64,000 nucleotides of DNA from Niallia taxi (GCF_004005475.1 NZ_RZTZ01000002.1:124001-188000), one strand, 5' to 3'; positions 50,080 through 59,936 are shown, counted from the first letter of the stretch. The notes: a model not told the origin generated them from the sequence alone. Made by a program: numbers and translations.

Positions 50080-51042
50080 ATGGATGGGAAAATTGTTATT
50101 ATCGCAGAAAAAAGACGGGAAAAACTTCATCCTGTCACATTGGAATGTATAGAAGCAGCTAAGGAAATTTCAGGTACTGGCGAAATCATTGTCCTCGTTT
50201 TTGGGGATGAGGAAGAAGAGGAATTGGCTGAAAACCTTTTATATCAAGATGCAGACAGAGTCCTGTATATGAAAAACAGCCGCCTATCACGATTAGAGTC
50301 AGAAAGCTTGCTTCCATTAATCCAGCAAACAGTTGAAGCGGAGCAGCCTTCCTTCCTGCTGTTTGGCCAAACAGATTTAGGTAAAAATCTTGCTGCAGCT
50401 TTATCAGAAAAAATCAACCTTCCTCTTGTGTCCAATATAGTGGAAGTAGAAAAAACAAACGCATTATTAGTCACTAGGCAAATTCTTTCTGGCAATGTCC
50501 TAGAAAAGGTAGAAACAAACACACCTTGCATTCTCAGCATAAAGCAAAAGGCTTGGAAAGCAAATAACAGGCTTCAAGAGAAAAAGGGGAAATTAGAAAC
50601 AATCCATCCGACTGTTAAGCAACCTTCCTTTTCCTTAGTCAGGCTTGAGAAAAAACATACTGGAAAGGAAGAACTGGCAAATGCTAAAGTAATTGCAGCT
50701 GCAGGAAGAGGCGTGCAAAATGAGAAAGGCTACAGCCTTGTTCAGGAGCTTGCAAAAACTTTAAAAGGAACAGTTGGAGTGTCCCGCGGAGCTGTTGAAA
50801 TTGGAGTTTGTGATGCCGCTAATCAAATTGGGCAAACAGGAGAGACGGTTGCACCAAAGATGTATATTGCGTGTGGAATATCTGGAGCCATCCAGCATCT
50901 TGTTGGTGTAACAGCTGCTGAAATGATTATTGCTATTAATAACGATGCGGAAGCACCGATTTTTCAAAACGCGGATTACGGAATTATTGGGGATGTTTTT
51001 GAAGTTCTGCCCTTATTGAAGAAAGAGCTAGATTTATTATAG
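50080..51042 (+). CDS. etfA: Electron transfer flavoprotein subunit alpha
   Basis: FAD-binding alpha subunit of ETF, 320 residues. The N-terminal domain resembles EtfB; the C-terminal FAD domain (~195-318) has AAAGRGVQNEKGYSLVQELA, GVSRGAVEIG, IGQTGETVAPKMYIACGISG and AIQHLVGV, ending with INNDAEAPIFQNADYGIIGD. SD GGGAGGGG before ATG. Works with EtfB to pass electrons to the membrane quinone pool. Followed by trxA, as in B. subtilis. Confidence 0.94.
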   Translation: MDGKIVIIAEKRREKLHPVTLECIEAAKEISGTGEIIVLVFGDEEEEELAENLLYQDADRVLYMKNSRLSRLESESLLPLIQQTVEAEQPSFLLFGQTDLGKNLAAALSEKINLPLVSNIVEVEKTNALLVTRQILSGNVLEKVETNTPCILSIKQKAWKANNRLQEKKGKLETIHPTVKQPSFSLVRLEKKHTGKEELANAKVIAAAGRGVQNEKGYSLVQELAKTLKGTVGVSRGAVEIGVCDAANQIGQTGETVAPKMYIACGISGAIQHLVGVTAAEMIIAINNDAEAPIFQNADYGIIGDVFEVLPLLKKELDLL

Positions 51043-51187
51043 AGATGCAAGCGCTGGTTAAAAGGTCTGAATAGATGCTGAAGCAGATGGGAAAAATGAT
51101 GGACGAAACAAATTATTAGCATCATCATGCAAACGGTGGTATACTTTGGTTTATTATCAGGTATAACACTACTTAGGAGGCATATAA

Positions 51188-51502
51188 ATGGCTATATCAC
51201 ATGCAACAGATCAAAACTTTTCAGAAGAAACAGGTTCAGGCGTAGTCCTTGCAGACTTTTGGGCACCTTGGTGCGGACCATGTAAAATGATTGCACCAGT
51301 ATTAGAAGAATTGGATACAGAAATTGGCGATAAAGTTAAAATCGTAAAAATCGATGTTGACGAAAACCAAGAATCTGCTTCTAAATTCGGCGTAATGAGC
51401 ATCCCAACATTGTTGGTATTCAAAGACGGAGAAGTTGTCGATAAAGTTGTCGGCTTCCAACCTAAAGAAGCTCTTTCTGAACTATTGGCAAAACACGTTT
51501 AA
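51188..51502 (+). CDS. trxA: Thioredoxin
   Basis: 104-residue cytoplasmic thioredoxin with the redox motif WCGPC (residues ~28-32, in [15 protein letters not shown]), cis-Pro in [13 protein letters not shown], and the usual length. SD TTAGGAGG before ATG. Own terminator downstream. In B. subtilis trxA is essential and stress-induced; the promoter here was not clearly resolved. Confidence 0.98.
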   Translation: MAISHATDQNFSEETGSGVVLADFWAPWCGPCKMIAPVLEELDTEIGDKVKIVKIDVDENQESASKFGVMSIPTLLVFKDGEVVDKVVGFQPKEALSELLAKHV

Positions 51503-51511
51503 TGCAAAAAC

Positions 51512-51545
51512 AACCCCTGGGACCTTCCTTGGGGTTCTTTTTTTT
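51512..51545 (+). terminator. Intrinsic terminator after trxA
   Basis: AACCCC (51512-51517) / GGGGTT (51531-51536), partly extended inward, followed by CTTTTTTTTTT. Confidence 0.88.
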
Positions 51546-51690
51546 TGAATTCAGCACTCCTTTTGGAAAAATCCTCATTCCCTTCCTTCAAATTACAAAC
51601 GCTCATAGTTGCCGAATTCAAGCTTCTGCCCTATCATATATAATAGTACTTATGTTCTGTATTAACAGGTGCGTTCAGGGAGGGACTGCA

Positions 51691-53463
51691 ATGAACGATA
51701 CGATAAAAAACAAACTGATGCTTTTGCCTTATCAGCCAGGATGCTATTTAATGAAGGACAGACAAGGAACGATCATTTATGTAGGAAAAGCAAAGGTGCT
51801 AAAAAACCGCGTCCGCTCGTATTTCACTGGCTCTCATGACGGGAAAACCTTAAGGCTAGTCAATGAAATTGAAGACTTTGAATATATTATCACCTCCTCT
51901 AATATAGAGGCACTTATCCTTGAAATTAACTTAATTAAAAAGCATGACCCAAAATACAATATTATGCTTAAGGATGATAAGACCTACCCTTTTATTAAGC
52001 TGACTGCGGAAAGACATCCACGATTAATTACGACACGCAATGTAAAAAAGGATAAAGGCAAGTACTTTGGACCATATCCGAATGTACAGGCAGCGAATGA
52101 AACGAAAAAGCTGTTAGACCGCATTTATCCGCTGCGCAAGTGCACGACACTGCCTGATAGGGTATGTCTTTATTATCATTTAGGACAATGTCTTGCACCA
52201 TGTGTAAATGAAGTGCCGAAGGAAGAATATCGAAGAATGGTCGATGAGATTACGAAGTTCCTTAATGGCGGGTATAAAGACATAAAAAAAGAGCTCACAG
52301 AAAAAATGACAGCAGCAGCAGAGGAGCTTGATTTCGAACGAGCAAAGGAATTCAGAGATCAGATTGCTAATATTGAAGCTACAATGGAAAAACAGAAAAT
52401 GATGATGACAGATCTTGTTGATAGAGATGTATTTGGATATGCAGTAGACAAAGGCTGGATGTGTGTTCAAGTCTTTTTCATCAGACAAGGAAAGCTGATT
52501 GAGCGTGATGTAAGCATGTTCCCCATTTATCAAGAGCCGGAAGAGGAAATGCTCACATACTTCGGACAGTTTTATTCTAAGGCTAATCATTTCAAGCCGA
52601 AGGAAATTCTTATCCCAGATTCTGTTCAAGGAGAATTAGTGGAGGAACTGCTTGATGTGAAGGTTATCAAACCGCAGAGAGGACAAAAAAAGGATCTTGT
52701 TCTCTTAGCAAATAAAAATGCTAAAAACGCCCTGCATGAGAAATTTGCTCTAATTGATAGGGATGAGGACCGCACAATAAAGGCAGTCGAAAATTTAGGC
52801 AGGCAGATGGGAATTTATACACCACATCGTATTGAAGCATTTGATAACAGTAATATTCAAGGGACAAATCCCGTTTCTGCGATGATTGCTTTCGTAGATG
52901 GAAAACCTGCGAAAAAGGATTATCGAAAATATAAGATTAAGACTGTTCAAGGACCAGATGATTATGAATCAATGCGCGAGGTTGTCCGAAGAAGATATCA
53001 GCGTGTATTAAAAGATGGGCTGCCAATGCCAGATTTAATTTTAGTTGATGGAGGAAAAGGTCATATTGAAGCAGTAAGAGAAATTCTCCTTGATGAGCTG
53101 GCACTCGACATTCCAGTTGCAGGCTTGGCTAAAGATGATAAGCATAGAACTTCCCAGCTTCTTTACGGCAATCCGCTCGAAATCATACCACTGGAAAGAA
53201 ATAGTCAGGAATTTTATTTGCTCCAACGCATTCAGGATGAAGTCCACCGTTTTGCAATCAGCTTTCACCGCCAAATCCGTTCAAAAAATGCTTTCCAATC
53301 TATGCTTGATGATATTTCAGGTATTGGAGAAAAGCGACGCAAGCTGCTGTTGAAAACGTTTGGGTCTGTCAAAAAAATGAAGGAGGCATCCATTGCTGAA
53401 TTCACAGCCATTGGAATTCCTGCTGCTGTTGCCGAGGAGCTTATAGAAAAATTAAAAGACTGA
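51691..53463 (+). CDS. uvrC: Excinuclease ABC subunit C
   Basis: Dual-incision nuclease of nucleotide excision repair, 590 residues. N-terminal GIY-YIG domain ([20 protein letters not shown], ~14-33), a Cys cluster (CTTL...[14 protein letters not shown]), UVR domain with [14 protein letters not shown] (~205-218), RNase H-like domain ([26 protein letters not shown]) and C-terminal HhH pair ([13 protein letters not shown]). ATG 51691 follows AGGGAGGG; the frame is open upstream to 51502 but that stretch overlaps the trxA terminator. Confidence 0.96.
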   Translation: MNDTIKNKLMLLPYQPGCYLMKDRQGTIIYVGKAKVLKNRVRSYFTGSHDGKTLRLVNEIEDFEYIITSSNIEALILEINLIKKHDPKYNIMLKDDKTYPFIKLTAERHPRLITTRNVKKDKGKYFGPYPNVQAANETKKLLDRIYPLRKCTTLPDRVCLYYHLGQCLAPCVNEVPKEEYRRMVDEITKFLNGGYKDIKKELTEKMTAAAEELDFERAKEFRDQIANIEATMEKQKMMMTDLVDRDVFGYAVDKGWMCVQVFFIRQGKLIERDVSMFPIYQEPEEEMLTYFGQFYSKANHFKPKEILIPDSVQGELVEELLDVKVIKPQRGQKKDLVLLANKNAKNALHEKFALIDRDEDRTIKAVENLGRQMGIYTPHRIEAFDNSNIQGTNPVSAMIAFVDGKPAKKDYRKYKIKTVQGPDDYESMREVVRRRYQRVLKDGLPMPDLILVDGGKGHIEAVREILLDELALDIPVAGLAKDDKHRTSQLLYGNPLEIIPLERNSQEFYLLQRIQDEVHRFAISFHRQIRSKNAFQSMLDDISGIGEKRRKLLLKTFGSVKKMKEASIAEFTAIGIPAAVAEELIEKLKD

Positions 53464-53496
53464 TTGTATTTTTATGCAAAAAAACAAAAAACATTA

Positions 53497-53525
53497 TTGT
53501 TAACTTAAAAACGGTATGCTATAAT
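53497..53525 (+). promoter_or_regulatory. Sigma-A promoter of the lysC leader
   Basis: TTGTTA (53497-53502), a 17-bp spacer, and TATAAT (53520-53525). Confidence 0.8.
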
Positions 53526-53544
53526 GATGGCAACTTATAACTTA

Positions 53545-53789
53545 ATAAGTGAAGGTAGAGGTGCGAGCTTCAATAGTAATAATTCGGAGAAGAATGAGCT
53601 TCCGTGAAGAATTATGAAAGGGAAAATCGCCGAAGTGAAGGGATAACTCATCATTCCTTTGCTGGTTTTGCATTGAATAAATGTAAGACTGTCAAAACAA
53701 GGAACTGTTTTGGAGAGCTATCTCGCTGTTTGTGCACATTTAGTATGTATTTACCTGCACGGCAATGAGATGTTCTCATTGCCTTTTTT
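53545..53789 (+). ncRNA. Lysine riboswitch (L box) with terminator
   Basis: Aptamer landmarks in order: GGTAGAGGTGCGA (53554-53566), AGTAA (~53575), GAAAGGGAAAATCGCCGAAG (53617-53636), GCTGGTTTTGCATTGAATAA and GGAGAGCTATCT (53712-53723). The expression platform ends in a perfect terminator, GGCAATGAGA / TCTCATTGCC (53761-53770 / 53774-53783), with a TGT loop and six T. Lysine binding should favour termination and lower aspartokinase synthesis. Boundaries are approximate. Confidence 0.95.
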
Positions 53790-53851
53790 GTTGTTTCTTT
53801 TAAGAAATAAGGCAATAGAACAAAACTTCTAAGAGGAAAAGGGGAATAGCT

Positions 53852-55084
53852 GTGGGATTAGTAGTACAAAAATTTGGCGGAACATCTGTAGGCAGTGCTG
53901 AAAGAATCAAGCATGTTGCGGAAAGAGTAATCGAAGAAAAAAATCGTGGAAATGATGTCGTTGTTGTCGTTTCGGCAATGGGAAAAACAACAGACTCATT
54001 AGTGAAGCTTGCTGGTGAAATAACAGATACGCCGAGCAAACGTGAAATGGACGTGCTTTTGACAACAGGCGAACAAATCACAATTAGCTTACTGGCGATG
54101 GCTTTAAACGAAAAAAATGTTGAGGCAATTTCATTCACAGGCTGGCAAGCAGGAATGGAAACAGAAGCGGTACATGGAAATGCCCGCATTTTAAATATAA
54201 AAACTGAAAGAATCGAAGAGCATTTGATGGATGGAAAGGTTGTTATTGTCGCAGGCTTCCAAGGAATTACAGAAGGTGGAGACATCACAACACTTGGCCG
54301 CGGCGGCTCTGATACAACAGCGGTTGCACTTGCTGCAGCACTTAAAGCAGATAAATGTGATATTTATACAGATGTTACTGGTGTATATACAACAGATCCA
54401 CGCTATGTGAAAGAAGCACGTAAGCTGCTTTCCATTTCATATGACGAAATGCTTGAGTTGGCAAACTTGGGTGCAGGGGTGCTTCATCCACGTGCAGTAG
54501 AATATGCGAAAAACTACCAAATGCCGCTTGTCGTTCGTTCAAGCATGGAACAAGAAGAAGGAACTATCATCGAGGAGGAAGTATCAATGGAACAAAATTT
54601 AGTAGTGCGCGGAGTAGCATTTGAAGATAATATTACGAGTGTAACGGTGTTTGGCTTGAAAAACTCATTAACAAGTCTTTCAACAATCTTCTCAACATTG
54701 GCATCCAATCACATCAATGTCGATATTATCATCCAAAGCTTGACAGAAAGCCAAGCAACAAATCTGTCTTTCTCTATTAAAGACAGTGATTTGAATGAAA
54801 CAGTTAAAGTGCTTGAGGAAAATAAGGCAGTACTAGGCTACGATAAAGTCGCTTCAGAGCAAGGTCTTGCGAAAGTTTCAATCGTTGGTTCTGGCATGAT
54901 TTCAAACCCAGGTGTAGCAGCAGACATGTTTAAAGTTCTAGCAGAACAAGACATAGTTATTAAAATGGTAAGCACATCAGAAATCAAAGTTTCTACAGTT
55001 ATTGAAAAAGGCAATATGGTGAAGGCTGTTGAAACACTTCATGATGCATTTGACTTGAGCAACCTGCCTGTGATAAATGCTTAA
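53852..55084 (+). CDS. lysC: Lysine-sensitive aspartokinase (aspartokinase II alpha/beta)
   Basis: Phosphorylates aspartate, first step to lysine, threonine, methionine and diaminopimelate (cell wall, dipicolinate). 410 residues (B. subtilis LysC 408). Kinase domain with VVQKFGGTSVGSAERI, the Thr/Glu region LLTTGEQITISLL and FTDVTG-like YTDVTGVYTTDPR, then two ACT domains from ~260. GTG start. The upstream lysine riboswitch gives feedback at RNA level. An internal start makes the beta subunit (separate entry). Confidence 0.96.
   Translation: MGLVVQKFGGTSVGSAERIKHVAERVIEEKNRGNDVVVVVSAMGKTTDSLVKLAGEITDTPSKREMDVLLTTGEQITISLLAMALNEKNVEAISFTGWQAGMETEAVHGNARILNIKTERIEEHLMDGKVVIVAGFQGITEGGDITTLGRGGSDTTAVALAAALKADKCDIYTDVTGVYTTDPRYVKEARKLLSISYDEMLELANLGAGVLHPRAVEYAKNYQMPLVVRSSMEQEEGTIIEEEVSMEQNLVVRGVAFEDNITSVTVFGLKNSLTSLSTIFSTLASNHINVDIIIQSLTESQATNLSFSIKDSDLNETVKVLEENKAVLGYDKVASEQGLAKVSIVGSGMISNPGVAADMFKVLAEQDIVIKMVSTSEIKVSTVIEKGNMVKAVETLHDAFDLSNLPVINA
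54587..55084 (+). CDS. lysC: Internal translation start: aspartokinase II beta subunit
   Basis: An in-frame ATG (codon 246) is preceded by GAGGAGG at 54572-54578 with 8-nt spacing, inside lysC. It would give a 165-residue protein holding the two ACT regulatory domains (MEQNLVVRGVAFEDNITSVT). The same arrangement is known for B. subtilis aspartokinase II, which is an alpha2-beta2 enzyme with beta made from an internal start. The SD is better than that of the full-length start. Confidence 0.8.
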   Translation: MEQNLVVRGVAFEDNITSVTVFGLKNSLTSLSTIFSTLASNHINVDIIIQSLTESQATNLSFSIKDSDLNETVKVLEENKAVLGYDKVASEQGLAKVSIVGSGMISNPGVAADMFKVLAEQDIVIKMVSTSEIKVSTVIEKGNMVKAVETLHDAFDLSNLPVINA

Positions 55085-55136
55085 TAACATAACAGAATAA
55101 GATTTCTAAATGATAGGATTATACTTAAATTCACAT

Positions 55137-55175
55137 ATAAAAAACGCTGTTGAATGTACAACAGCGTTTTTTATA
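55137..55175. terminator. Bidirectional terminator between lysC and the DUF4288 gene
   Basis: AAAAACGCTGTTG and CAACAGCGTTTTT form a perfect stem with an AATGTA loop (centre 55153-55158). A- and T-runs flank it, so both convergent transcripts can end here. Confidence 0.92.
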
Positions 55176-55196
55176 TTATTCTTGGAAGAACTTCTT

Positions 55197-55538
55197 TCAT
55201 ATATCCTGTGTTCCACTTTCCCTTGGAGCCAAAATATAGCGAGAATATACCTCGGTTCCCGTTTTTAATTCCTCATCCATTAATTCAAAAACATCAAGAA
55301 CCTTTACTAGCTTCCAGCATACTGTTTCCTCATACTGATTTTTATAATCGTGTTCCGCTTCTTGTCCTAGTTTTTTACCAAGCAAAGTAGCATCTTCAGA
55401 TGATTCTGCCTTAACTAATAGATGGCTTTCCTCATACGTTTCAGTTGAGTTGTCATAATTCTCGTCTACTTGTTTTGGCTCCCCATTATGAACAGATTCA
55501 TACAGAAGTGCAACGACAAACCACTTTTTGTTAGACAT
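55197..55538 (-). CDS. DUF4288 domain-containing protein
   Basis: 113-residue acidic soluble protein. WFVVALLYESVHNGEP, ENYDNSTETYEESHLLVKAE, VCWKLVKVLDVFEL and GTEVYSRYIL fit the DUF4288 family as I remember it. No catalytic residues are recognised. SD GAGGAGG on the reverse strand precedes the start at 55538. It is convergent with lysC. Function unknown. Confidence 0.75.
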   Translation of the reverse strand: MSNKKWFVVALLYESVHNGEPKQVDENYDNSTETYEESHLLVKAESSEDATLLGKKLGQEAEHDYKNQYEETVCWKLVKVLDVFELMDEELKTGTEVYSRYILAPRESGTQDI

Positions 55539-55660
55539 TTTCGGACCTCCTCTAAGTCACAAGTGATTTTATCTTTATTTTACATGGGATATATCGCTGC
55601 ACAACAAGTATTAAGAAAATTGCAGGTGAATGTAATTGTTAGAAAAATAGCGTCCCAATA

Positions 55661-55692
55661 AAAAAGCGTGAAATTCAATGAAGAATTCACGC
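55661..55692 (-). terminator. Reverse-strand terminator after yslB
   Basis: On the reverse strand GCGTGAATTC (55692-55683) pairs with GAATTTCACGC (55676-55666, one base bulged), followed by TTTTTT (55665-55660). Confidence 0.85.
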
Positions 55693-55721
55693 AGAAGTCT
55701 GTATCGTACTATCGGTTTTTA

Positions 55722-56177
55722 TTATGCAGGGTCTTTACTATCCCAGCGGACTGTAATCGTGATTTTTTTACCGCGGCGTTTTGGATCTTCAAACGCTTCT
55801 GCAACTACTTCTCGTATTTGTTCATGCTGCTGTGCTAAATAGCCTGCTTCGAGCTGAAACGTGCATTTCCCTTTTTCCTTAAGCCTTTTCTCAATTAAAG
55901 GGCTTGAGAGAGCATATTCCATTTCGTTTTTATTTGCTTTAACAATTTCGAGATGACCCCAGCCTGCTTTTTCAAAGTAAGCAGCTGCCTCTTCCAAGTG
56001 TTCCAGTGGAAATGTTCGGGCAATTCTTTTGCCGGCCCAATATAAGATGTCAGGAGTGTCTCTCCCAAGCAAGTCAGGTATTAGAATTTCACGCAGCAAT
56101 TCGTATCCGTATGCAGGTACTGTAAGAGAGTCTTCCTCCACTTTCGTTATTTGTTCTTCCGTTGTAATCTCGCTCAA
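55722..56177 (-). CDS. yslB: YslB family protein (DUF2507)
   Basis: 151-residue soluble protein; VPAYGYELLREILIPDLLG, ILYWAGKRIARTFPL and AAAYFEKAGWGHLEIV match the DUF2507/YslB family, whose fold resembles 4-vinyl-reductase (V4R) proteins. It lies between lysC and sdhC as in B. subtilis. No ligand is known. SD GAGAGAGA on the reverse strand is adequate. It is divergent from sdhC. Confidence 0.87.
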   Translation of the reverse strand: MSEITTEEQITKVEEDSLTVPAYGYELLREILIPDLLGRDTPDILYWAGKRIARTFPLEHLEEAAAYFEKAGWGHLEIVKANKNEMEYALSSPLIEKRLKEKGKCTFQLEAGYLAQQHEQIREVVAEAFEDPKRRGKKITITVRWDSKDPA

Positions 56178-56596
56178 TTGTCTCTCTCCTCTTTCTACAA
56201 TTCTATAAATATATGTTAATAAATTCTGTATATGCTTCGTAATTTCGACAAAAAATATATCGCTTTAATAGTATACTGTAAAATCCGGAAAAAAACATAG
56301 CAATAAGGGAATAATAACAGGAAAATCAGGTCTATTTTATTAGTTCTGTATGGCAAAATAACACATGATAGATAGCTTTTCGTTTCTTAGAAAAATTTAA
56401 GTGGAAAAAAGCTCAGGTCCTTCTGGCATCTGGTCTATTAGCTTCTTTTATTTTTCCTGTACGCACTTGTTTCTATGCTAGAAAATAAAGTAGAAATTTT
56501 TCCAAGAGCAAAATCATATAATAAAAAAGGATAAATAAATCTAGAATAAATGTATCCGTTTTCTTGACCGAGATTTTTATTGGGGGTACAATGAAA
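56178..56596. other. AT-rich region between yslB and sdhCAB
   Basis: About 420 nt with no SD-backed ORF and no RNA motif that I recognise. It must hold the promoters for yslB (reverse) and part of the sdh control region. Short reverse frames near 56473-56685 overlap the sdh promoter and are discounted. Confidence 0.4.
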
Positions 56597-56625
56597 TTGT
56601 CACAGAATTGTAAGTTTTCTATCTT
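56597..56625 (+). promoter_or_regulatory. Probable promoter of sdhCAB
   Basis: TTGTCA (56597-56602), a 17-bp spacer, and TATCTT (56620-56625), giving a ~45-nt leader before sdhC. Confidence 0.6.
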
Positions 56626-56678
56626 GTAATCGCTTTTATGAGTAAAAAGAACTATTTCATCATTTGGGGGGGAAAAGT

Positions 56679-57287
56679 ATGGCAAAAAATCGAGAGTTTC
56701 TGTTCAGAAGATTACATTCTTTACTGGGGGTCATACCAGTAGGTGTATTTTTGATACAGCACTTGGTTGTTAACCACTTTGCTACAAAGGGACCGGAATC
56801 ATTTAATAAGGCAGCAGGCTTTATGGAGCAATTGCCATTTCGTTACTTTTTGGAAATTTTCGTGATTTTTTTACCAATCATTTATCATGCTGTATACGGT
56901 ATTTATATTGCTATTACAGCCAAGAACAATACAAAAAACTATGGGTATTTCCGAAATTGGATGTTTTATATCCAAAGGATCACTGGAATTGTGACATTGA
57001 TATTCATTGTATGGCATGTTTGGGAAACACGGGTAGCGGCTCAAATGGGGAAAGAGGTCAATTATAACATGATGGAGGAAATCTTAGGGAATCCTTGGAT
57101 GTTTGCCTTCTATTTAGTTGGTATTGTCTCTACTATCTTCCATTTCTCTAATGGTTTATGGTCATTCTGTGTCAGCTGGGGTATTACTGTTACACCTAAA
57201 TCTCAAAGAATCAGTACATACGTTACGATTGGAATATTTATTGTTTTAACAACAATTGGCGTTAGGGCACTTTTAGCTTTTGTATAA
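56679..57287 (+). CDS. sdhC: Succinate dehydrogenase cytochrome b558 subunit
   Basis: Di-heme membrane anchor of complex II, 202 residues, identical in length to B. subtilis SdhC. Five helices (~12-32, 58-80, 95-118, 142-162, 175-200); candidate heme-ligand His residues in RLHSLLGV, IQHLVVNH, IYHAVYG and IVWHVWE. ATG 56679 follows GGGGGGAAAA; the upstream in-frame TTG at 56664 would include the SD. First gene of sdhCAB. Confidence 0.96.
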   Translation: MAKNREFLFRRLHSLLGVIPVGVFLIQHLVVNHFATKGPESFNKAAGFMEQLPFRYFLEIFVIFLPIIYHAVYGIYIAITAKNNTKNYGYFRNWMFYIQRITGIVTLIFIVWHVWETRVAAQMGKEVNYNMMEEILGNPWMFAFYLVGIVSTIFHFSNGLWSFCVSWGITVTPKSQRISTYVTIGIFIVLTTIGVRALLAFV

Positions 57288-57329
57288 AGTTTTAGATTAA
57301 TAGAGCAATAGATTAAGGGAGTGGAATAA

Positions 57330-59093
57330 ATGAGTAAAGGGAAAGTAATCATTGTAGGCGGCGGTTTAGCAGGACTAATGGCCACAATTAAAGTAGCGGA
57401 AACTGGGACACCTGTTGAATTGTTTTCCCTTGTGCCTGTTAAGCGTTCCCATTCTGTTTGTGCACAAGGCGGCATAAATGGTGCGGTAAACACGAAAGGA
57501 GAAGGAGATTCTCCTTGGGAGCATTTTGATGACACAGTATATGGCGGAGATTTCTTAGCAAACCAGCCGCCAGTTAAAGCAATGGCAGAAGCTGCACCTG
57601 GAATTATCCATTTGCTTGACCGTATGGGCGTTATGTTCAACAGAACACCAGAAGGTTTGCTGGATTTTCGACGCTTTGGAGGAACGCAATACCACCGAAC
57701 AGCATTTGCTGGAGCAACAACAGGCCAGCAGCTTTTGTATGCATTAGATGAACAGGTGCGCAGATACGAGGTAGATGGACTAGTTGTCAAGTATGAAGGC
57801 TGGGAATTTCTTGGGGCAGTTCTTGATGATGACGGTGTTTGCCGCGGTATTAAAGCACAGGATTTGAAAACAATGGAAATCAAAGCCTTTCCTGGTGATG
57901 CTGTCATCATGGCAACAGGCGGGCCTGGTATTATCTTTGGAAAATCGACGAACTCTGTTATTAATACAGGTTCAGCTGCCGCAATTGCTTATCAGCAGGG
58001 CGCTTATTATGCAAATGGTGAGTTTATTCAAATTCACCCGACAGCTATTCCTGGTGATGACAAGCTGCGCTTAATGAGTGAATCAGCTCGTGGTGAAGGT
58101 GGAAGGGTTTGGACATATAAAGATGGGAAACCATGGTACTTCCTTGAAGAAAAATACCCTGCCTACGGCAATCTAGTGCCAAGGGATATTGCAACAAGGG
58201 AAATTTTCCATGTGTGTGTAGATCAAAAGCTTGGTATTAATGGCGAAAACATGGTGTATTTGGACTTGTCCCATAAGAATCCAAAGGAGCTAGACATTAA
58301 ACTAGGCGGTATTATAGAAATTTATGAAAAGTTCATGGGAGACGACCCACGTAAAGTGCCGATGAAGATTTTCCCTGCCGTTCATTATTCTATGGGTGGA
58401 TTATGGGTCGATTATGATCAAATGACAAATATTCCTGGCTTGTTTGCAGCTGGAGAATGTGATTATTCACAGCATGGTGCAAACCGTCTAGGAGCAAACA
58501 GCTTGCTGTCTGCTATTTATGGCGGGATGGTTGTTGGTCCGAATGCAGTTAAGTACATCAATGGTTTAAGCAAAAGCGCTGATGACCTATCATCCGTTCT
58601 GTTTGATAAGGCAATACAGGAAGAGCAAGGAAAATGGACTGACATCATGAAGCTTGATGGAACAGAAAATGCTTATGTATTGCATAAAGAATTAGGAGAA
58701 TGGATGACAGATAATGTCACAGTTGTTCGCTATAATGACAAACTTCAGGAAACGGACAACAAAATCCAAGAATTACTGGAACGCTATCAAAACATCAATA
58801 TTAATGATACGGCGAAATGGAGCAACCAAGGAGCGGTCTTTACTCGTCAGCTTCAAAATATGCTGCAACTGGCAAGGGTTATAACAATTGGAGCATATAA
58901 TCGTAATGAAAGCCGCGGTGCTCATTATAAGCCTGATTTTCCAGACAGAAATGATGAAGACTTCTTAAAAACAACTATGGCCAAGTTCGTATCAGAGAAG
59001 GAAGCGCCAAGCTTCCATTATGATGAGGTTGATACATCACTTATCAAGCCTAGAAAGCGGGATTATTCGAAACAAAAAGAAGGAGTGAAATAA
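57330..59093 (+). CDS. sdhA: Succinate dehydrogenase flavoprotein subunit
   Basis: FAD-containing catalytic subunit that oxidises succinate to fumarate, 587 residues. Rossmann start VIIVGGGLAGLMATIK, flavin-linked His region KRSHSVCAQGGINGAV, substrate/catalytic segments GEFIQIHPTAIPG and RGEGGRVWTY, HYSMGGLWVD, and GANRLGANSLLSAI. Almost collinear with B. subtilis SdhA. SD AAGGGAGTGG. One base separates its stop from sdhB. Confidence 0.98.
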   Translation: MSKGKVIIVGGGLAGLMATIKVAETGTPVELFSLVPVKRSHSVCAQGGINGAVNTKGEGDSPWEHFDDTVYGGDFLANQPPVKAMAEAAPGIIHLLDRMGVMFNRTPEGLLDFRRFGGTQYHRTAFAGATTGQQLLYALDEQVRRYEVDGLVVKYEGWEFLGAVLDDDGVCRGIKAQDLKTMEIKAFPGDAVIMATGGPGIIFGKSTNSVINTGSAAAIAYQQGAYYANGEFIQIHPTAIPGDDKLRLMSESARGEGGRVWTYKDGKPWYFLEEKYPAYGNLVPRDIATREIFHVCVDQKLGINGENMVYLDLSHKNPKELDIKLGGIIEIYEKFMGDDPRKVPMKIFPAVHYSMGGLWVDYDQMTNIPGLFAAGECDYSQHGANRLGANSLLSAIYGGMVVGPNAVKYINGLSKSADDLSSVLFDKAIQEEQGKWTDIMKLDGTENAYVLHKELGEWMTDNVTVVRYNDKLQETDNKIQELLERYQNININDTAKWSNQGAVFTRQLQNMLQLARVITIGAYNRNESRGAHYKPDFPDRNDEDFLKTTMAKFVSEKEAPSFHYDEVDTSLIKPRKRDYSKQKEGVK

Positions 59094-59094
59094 G

Positions 59095-59856
59095 ATGGGG
59101 GAAGCAAGTACGGTTACATTTCTGATTACAAGGCAAGATGATCCTGATACAGCACCATATGCAGAAGAGTTTAAATTGCCTTATAGACCAAATATGAATG
59201 TCATTTCTGCCTTAATGGAAATACGAAGAAACCCGGTTAACAGCAAAGGCGAAAAAACAACTCCTATCTCTTGGGATATGAACTGCTTGGAGGAAGTATG
59301 CGGTGCTTGCTCAATGGTCATTAATGGCAAGCCAAGACAGTCATGCACAGCGTTAGTAGATCAGCTGGAGCAGCCAATCCGCTTGGAGCCAATGCGCACA
59401 TTCCCAGTTGTCAGAGACCTGCAGGTTGACAGAACTCGTATGTTTGACAGCTTGAAAAAGGTAAAGGCTTGGATACCAATCGATGGAACTTATGACCTTG
59501 GACCAGGACCAAGAATGCCTGAGAAGAAAAGACAATGGGCATACGAATTATCTAAATGCATGACATGCGGCGTCTGCCTAGAAGCTTGTCCTAATGTTAA
59601 CAGCAAATCAGACTTTATGGGACCAGCCCCATTATCTCAAGTACGACTCTTTAATGCTCATCCAACAGGAGCAATGAACAAGTCTGACAGACTTGAGGAA
59701 ATTATGGGAGATGGCGGTCTTGCGAATTGCGGTAACTCGCAAAACTGTGTTCAATCATGTCCGAAAGGCATACCATTGACAACATCAATTGCAGCACTGA
59801 ACAGAGATACTACCTTTGAAGCATTCAAAAGCTTTTTTGGCAGTGACAGTGTTTAA
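59095..59856 (+). CDS. sdhB: Succinate dehydrogenase iron-sulfur subunit
   Basis: Electron-transfer subunit of complex II, 253 residues. The N-terminal [2Fe-2S] motif is CLEEVCGACSMVINGKPRQS plus Cys; the C-terminal [4Fe-4S]/[3Fe-4S] motifs are CMTCGVCLEACP and CGNSQNCVQSCPKG. SD AAGGAGTG lies inside the sdhA 3' end. Ends the sdhCAB operon with a terminator. In B. subtilis gerE and racE follow; here the coat-like cluster does. Confidence 0.97.
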   Translation: MGEASTVTFLITRQDDPDTAPYAEEFKLPYRPNMNVISALMEIRRNPVNSKGEKTTPISWDMNCLEEVCGACSMVINGKPRQSCTALVDQLEQPIRLEPMRTFPVVRDLQVDRTRMFDSLKKVKAWIPIDGTYDLGPGPRMPEKKRQWAYELSKCMTCGVCLEACPNVNSKSDFMGPAPLSQVRLFNAHPTGAMNKSDRLEEIMGDGGLANCGNSQNCVQSCPKGIPLTTSIAALNRDTTFEAFKSFFGSDSV

Positions 59857-59857
59857 T

Positions 59858-59898
59858 AAAAAGGAGATGGCTGATAAAGACAGCTATCTCCTTTTCCT
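59858..59898 (+). terminator. Intrinsic terminator after sdhCAB
   Basis: AAAAGGAGATGGCTG pairs with CAGCTATCTCCTTTT (59881-59895), a 15-bp stem with one G-U, then CCTATCC; the 3' U-run is within the arm. Confidence 0.8.
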
Positions 59899-59936
59899 AT
59901 CCTTAATGTTGCAAAAAGGAGGACGAAATGCAAAAG

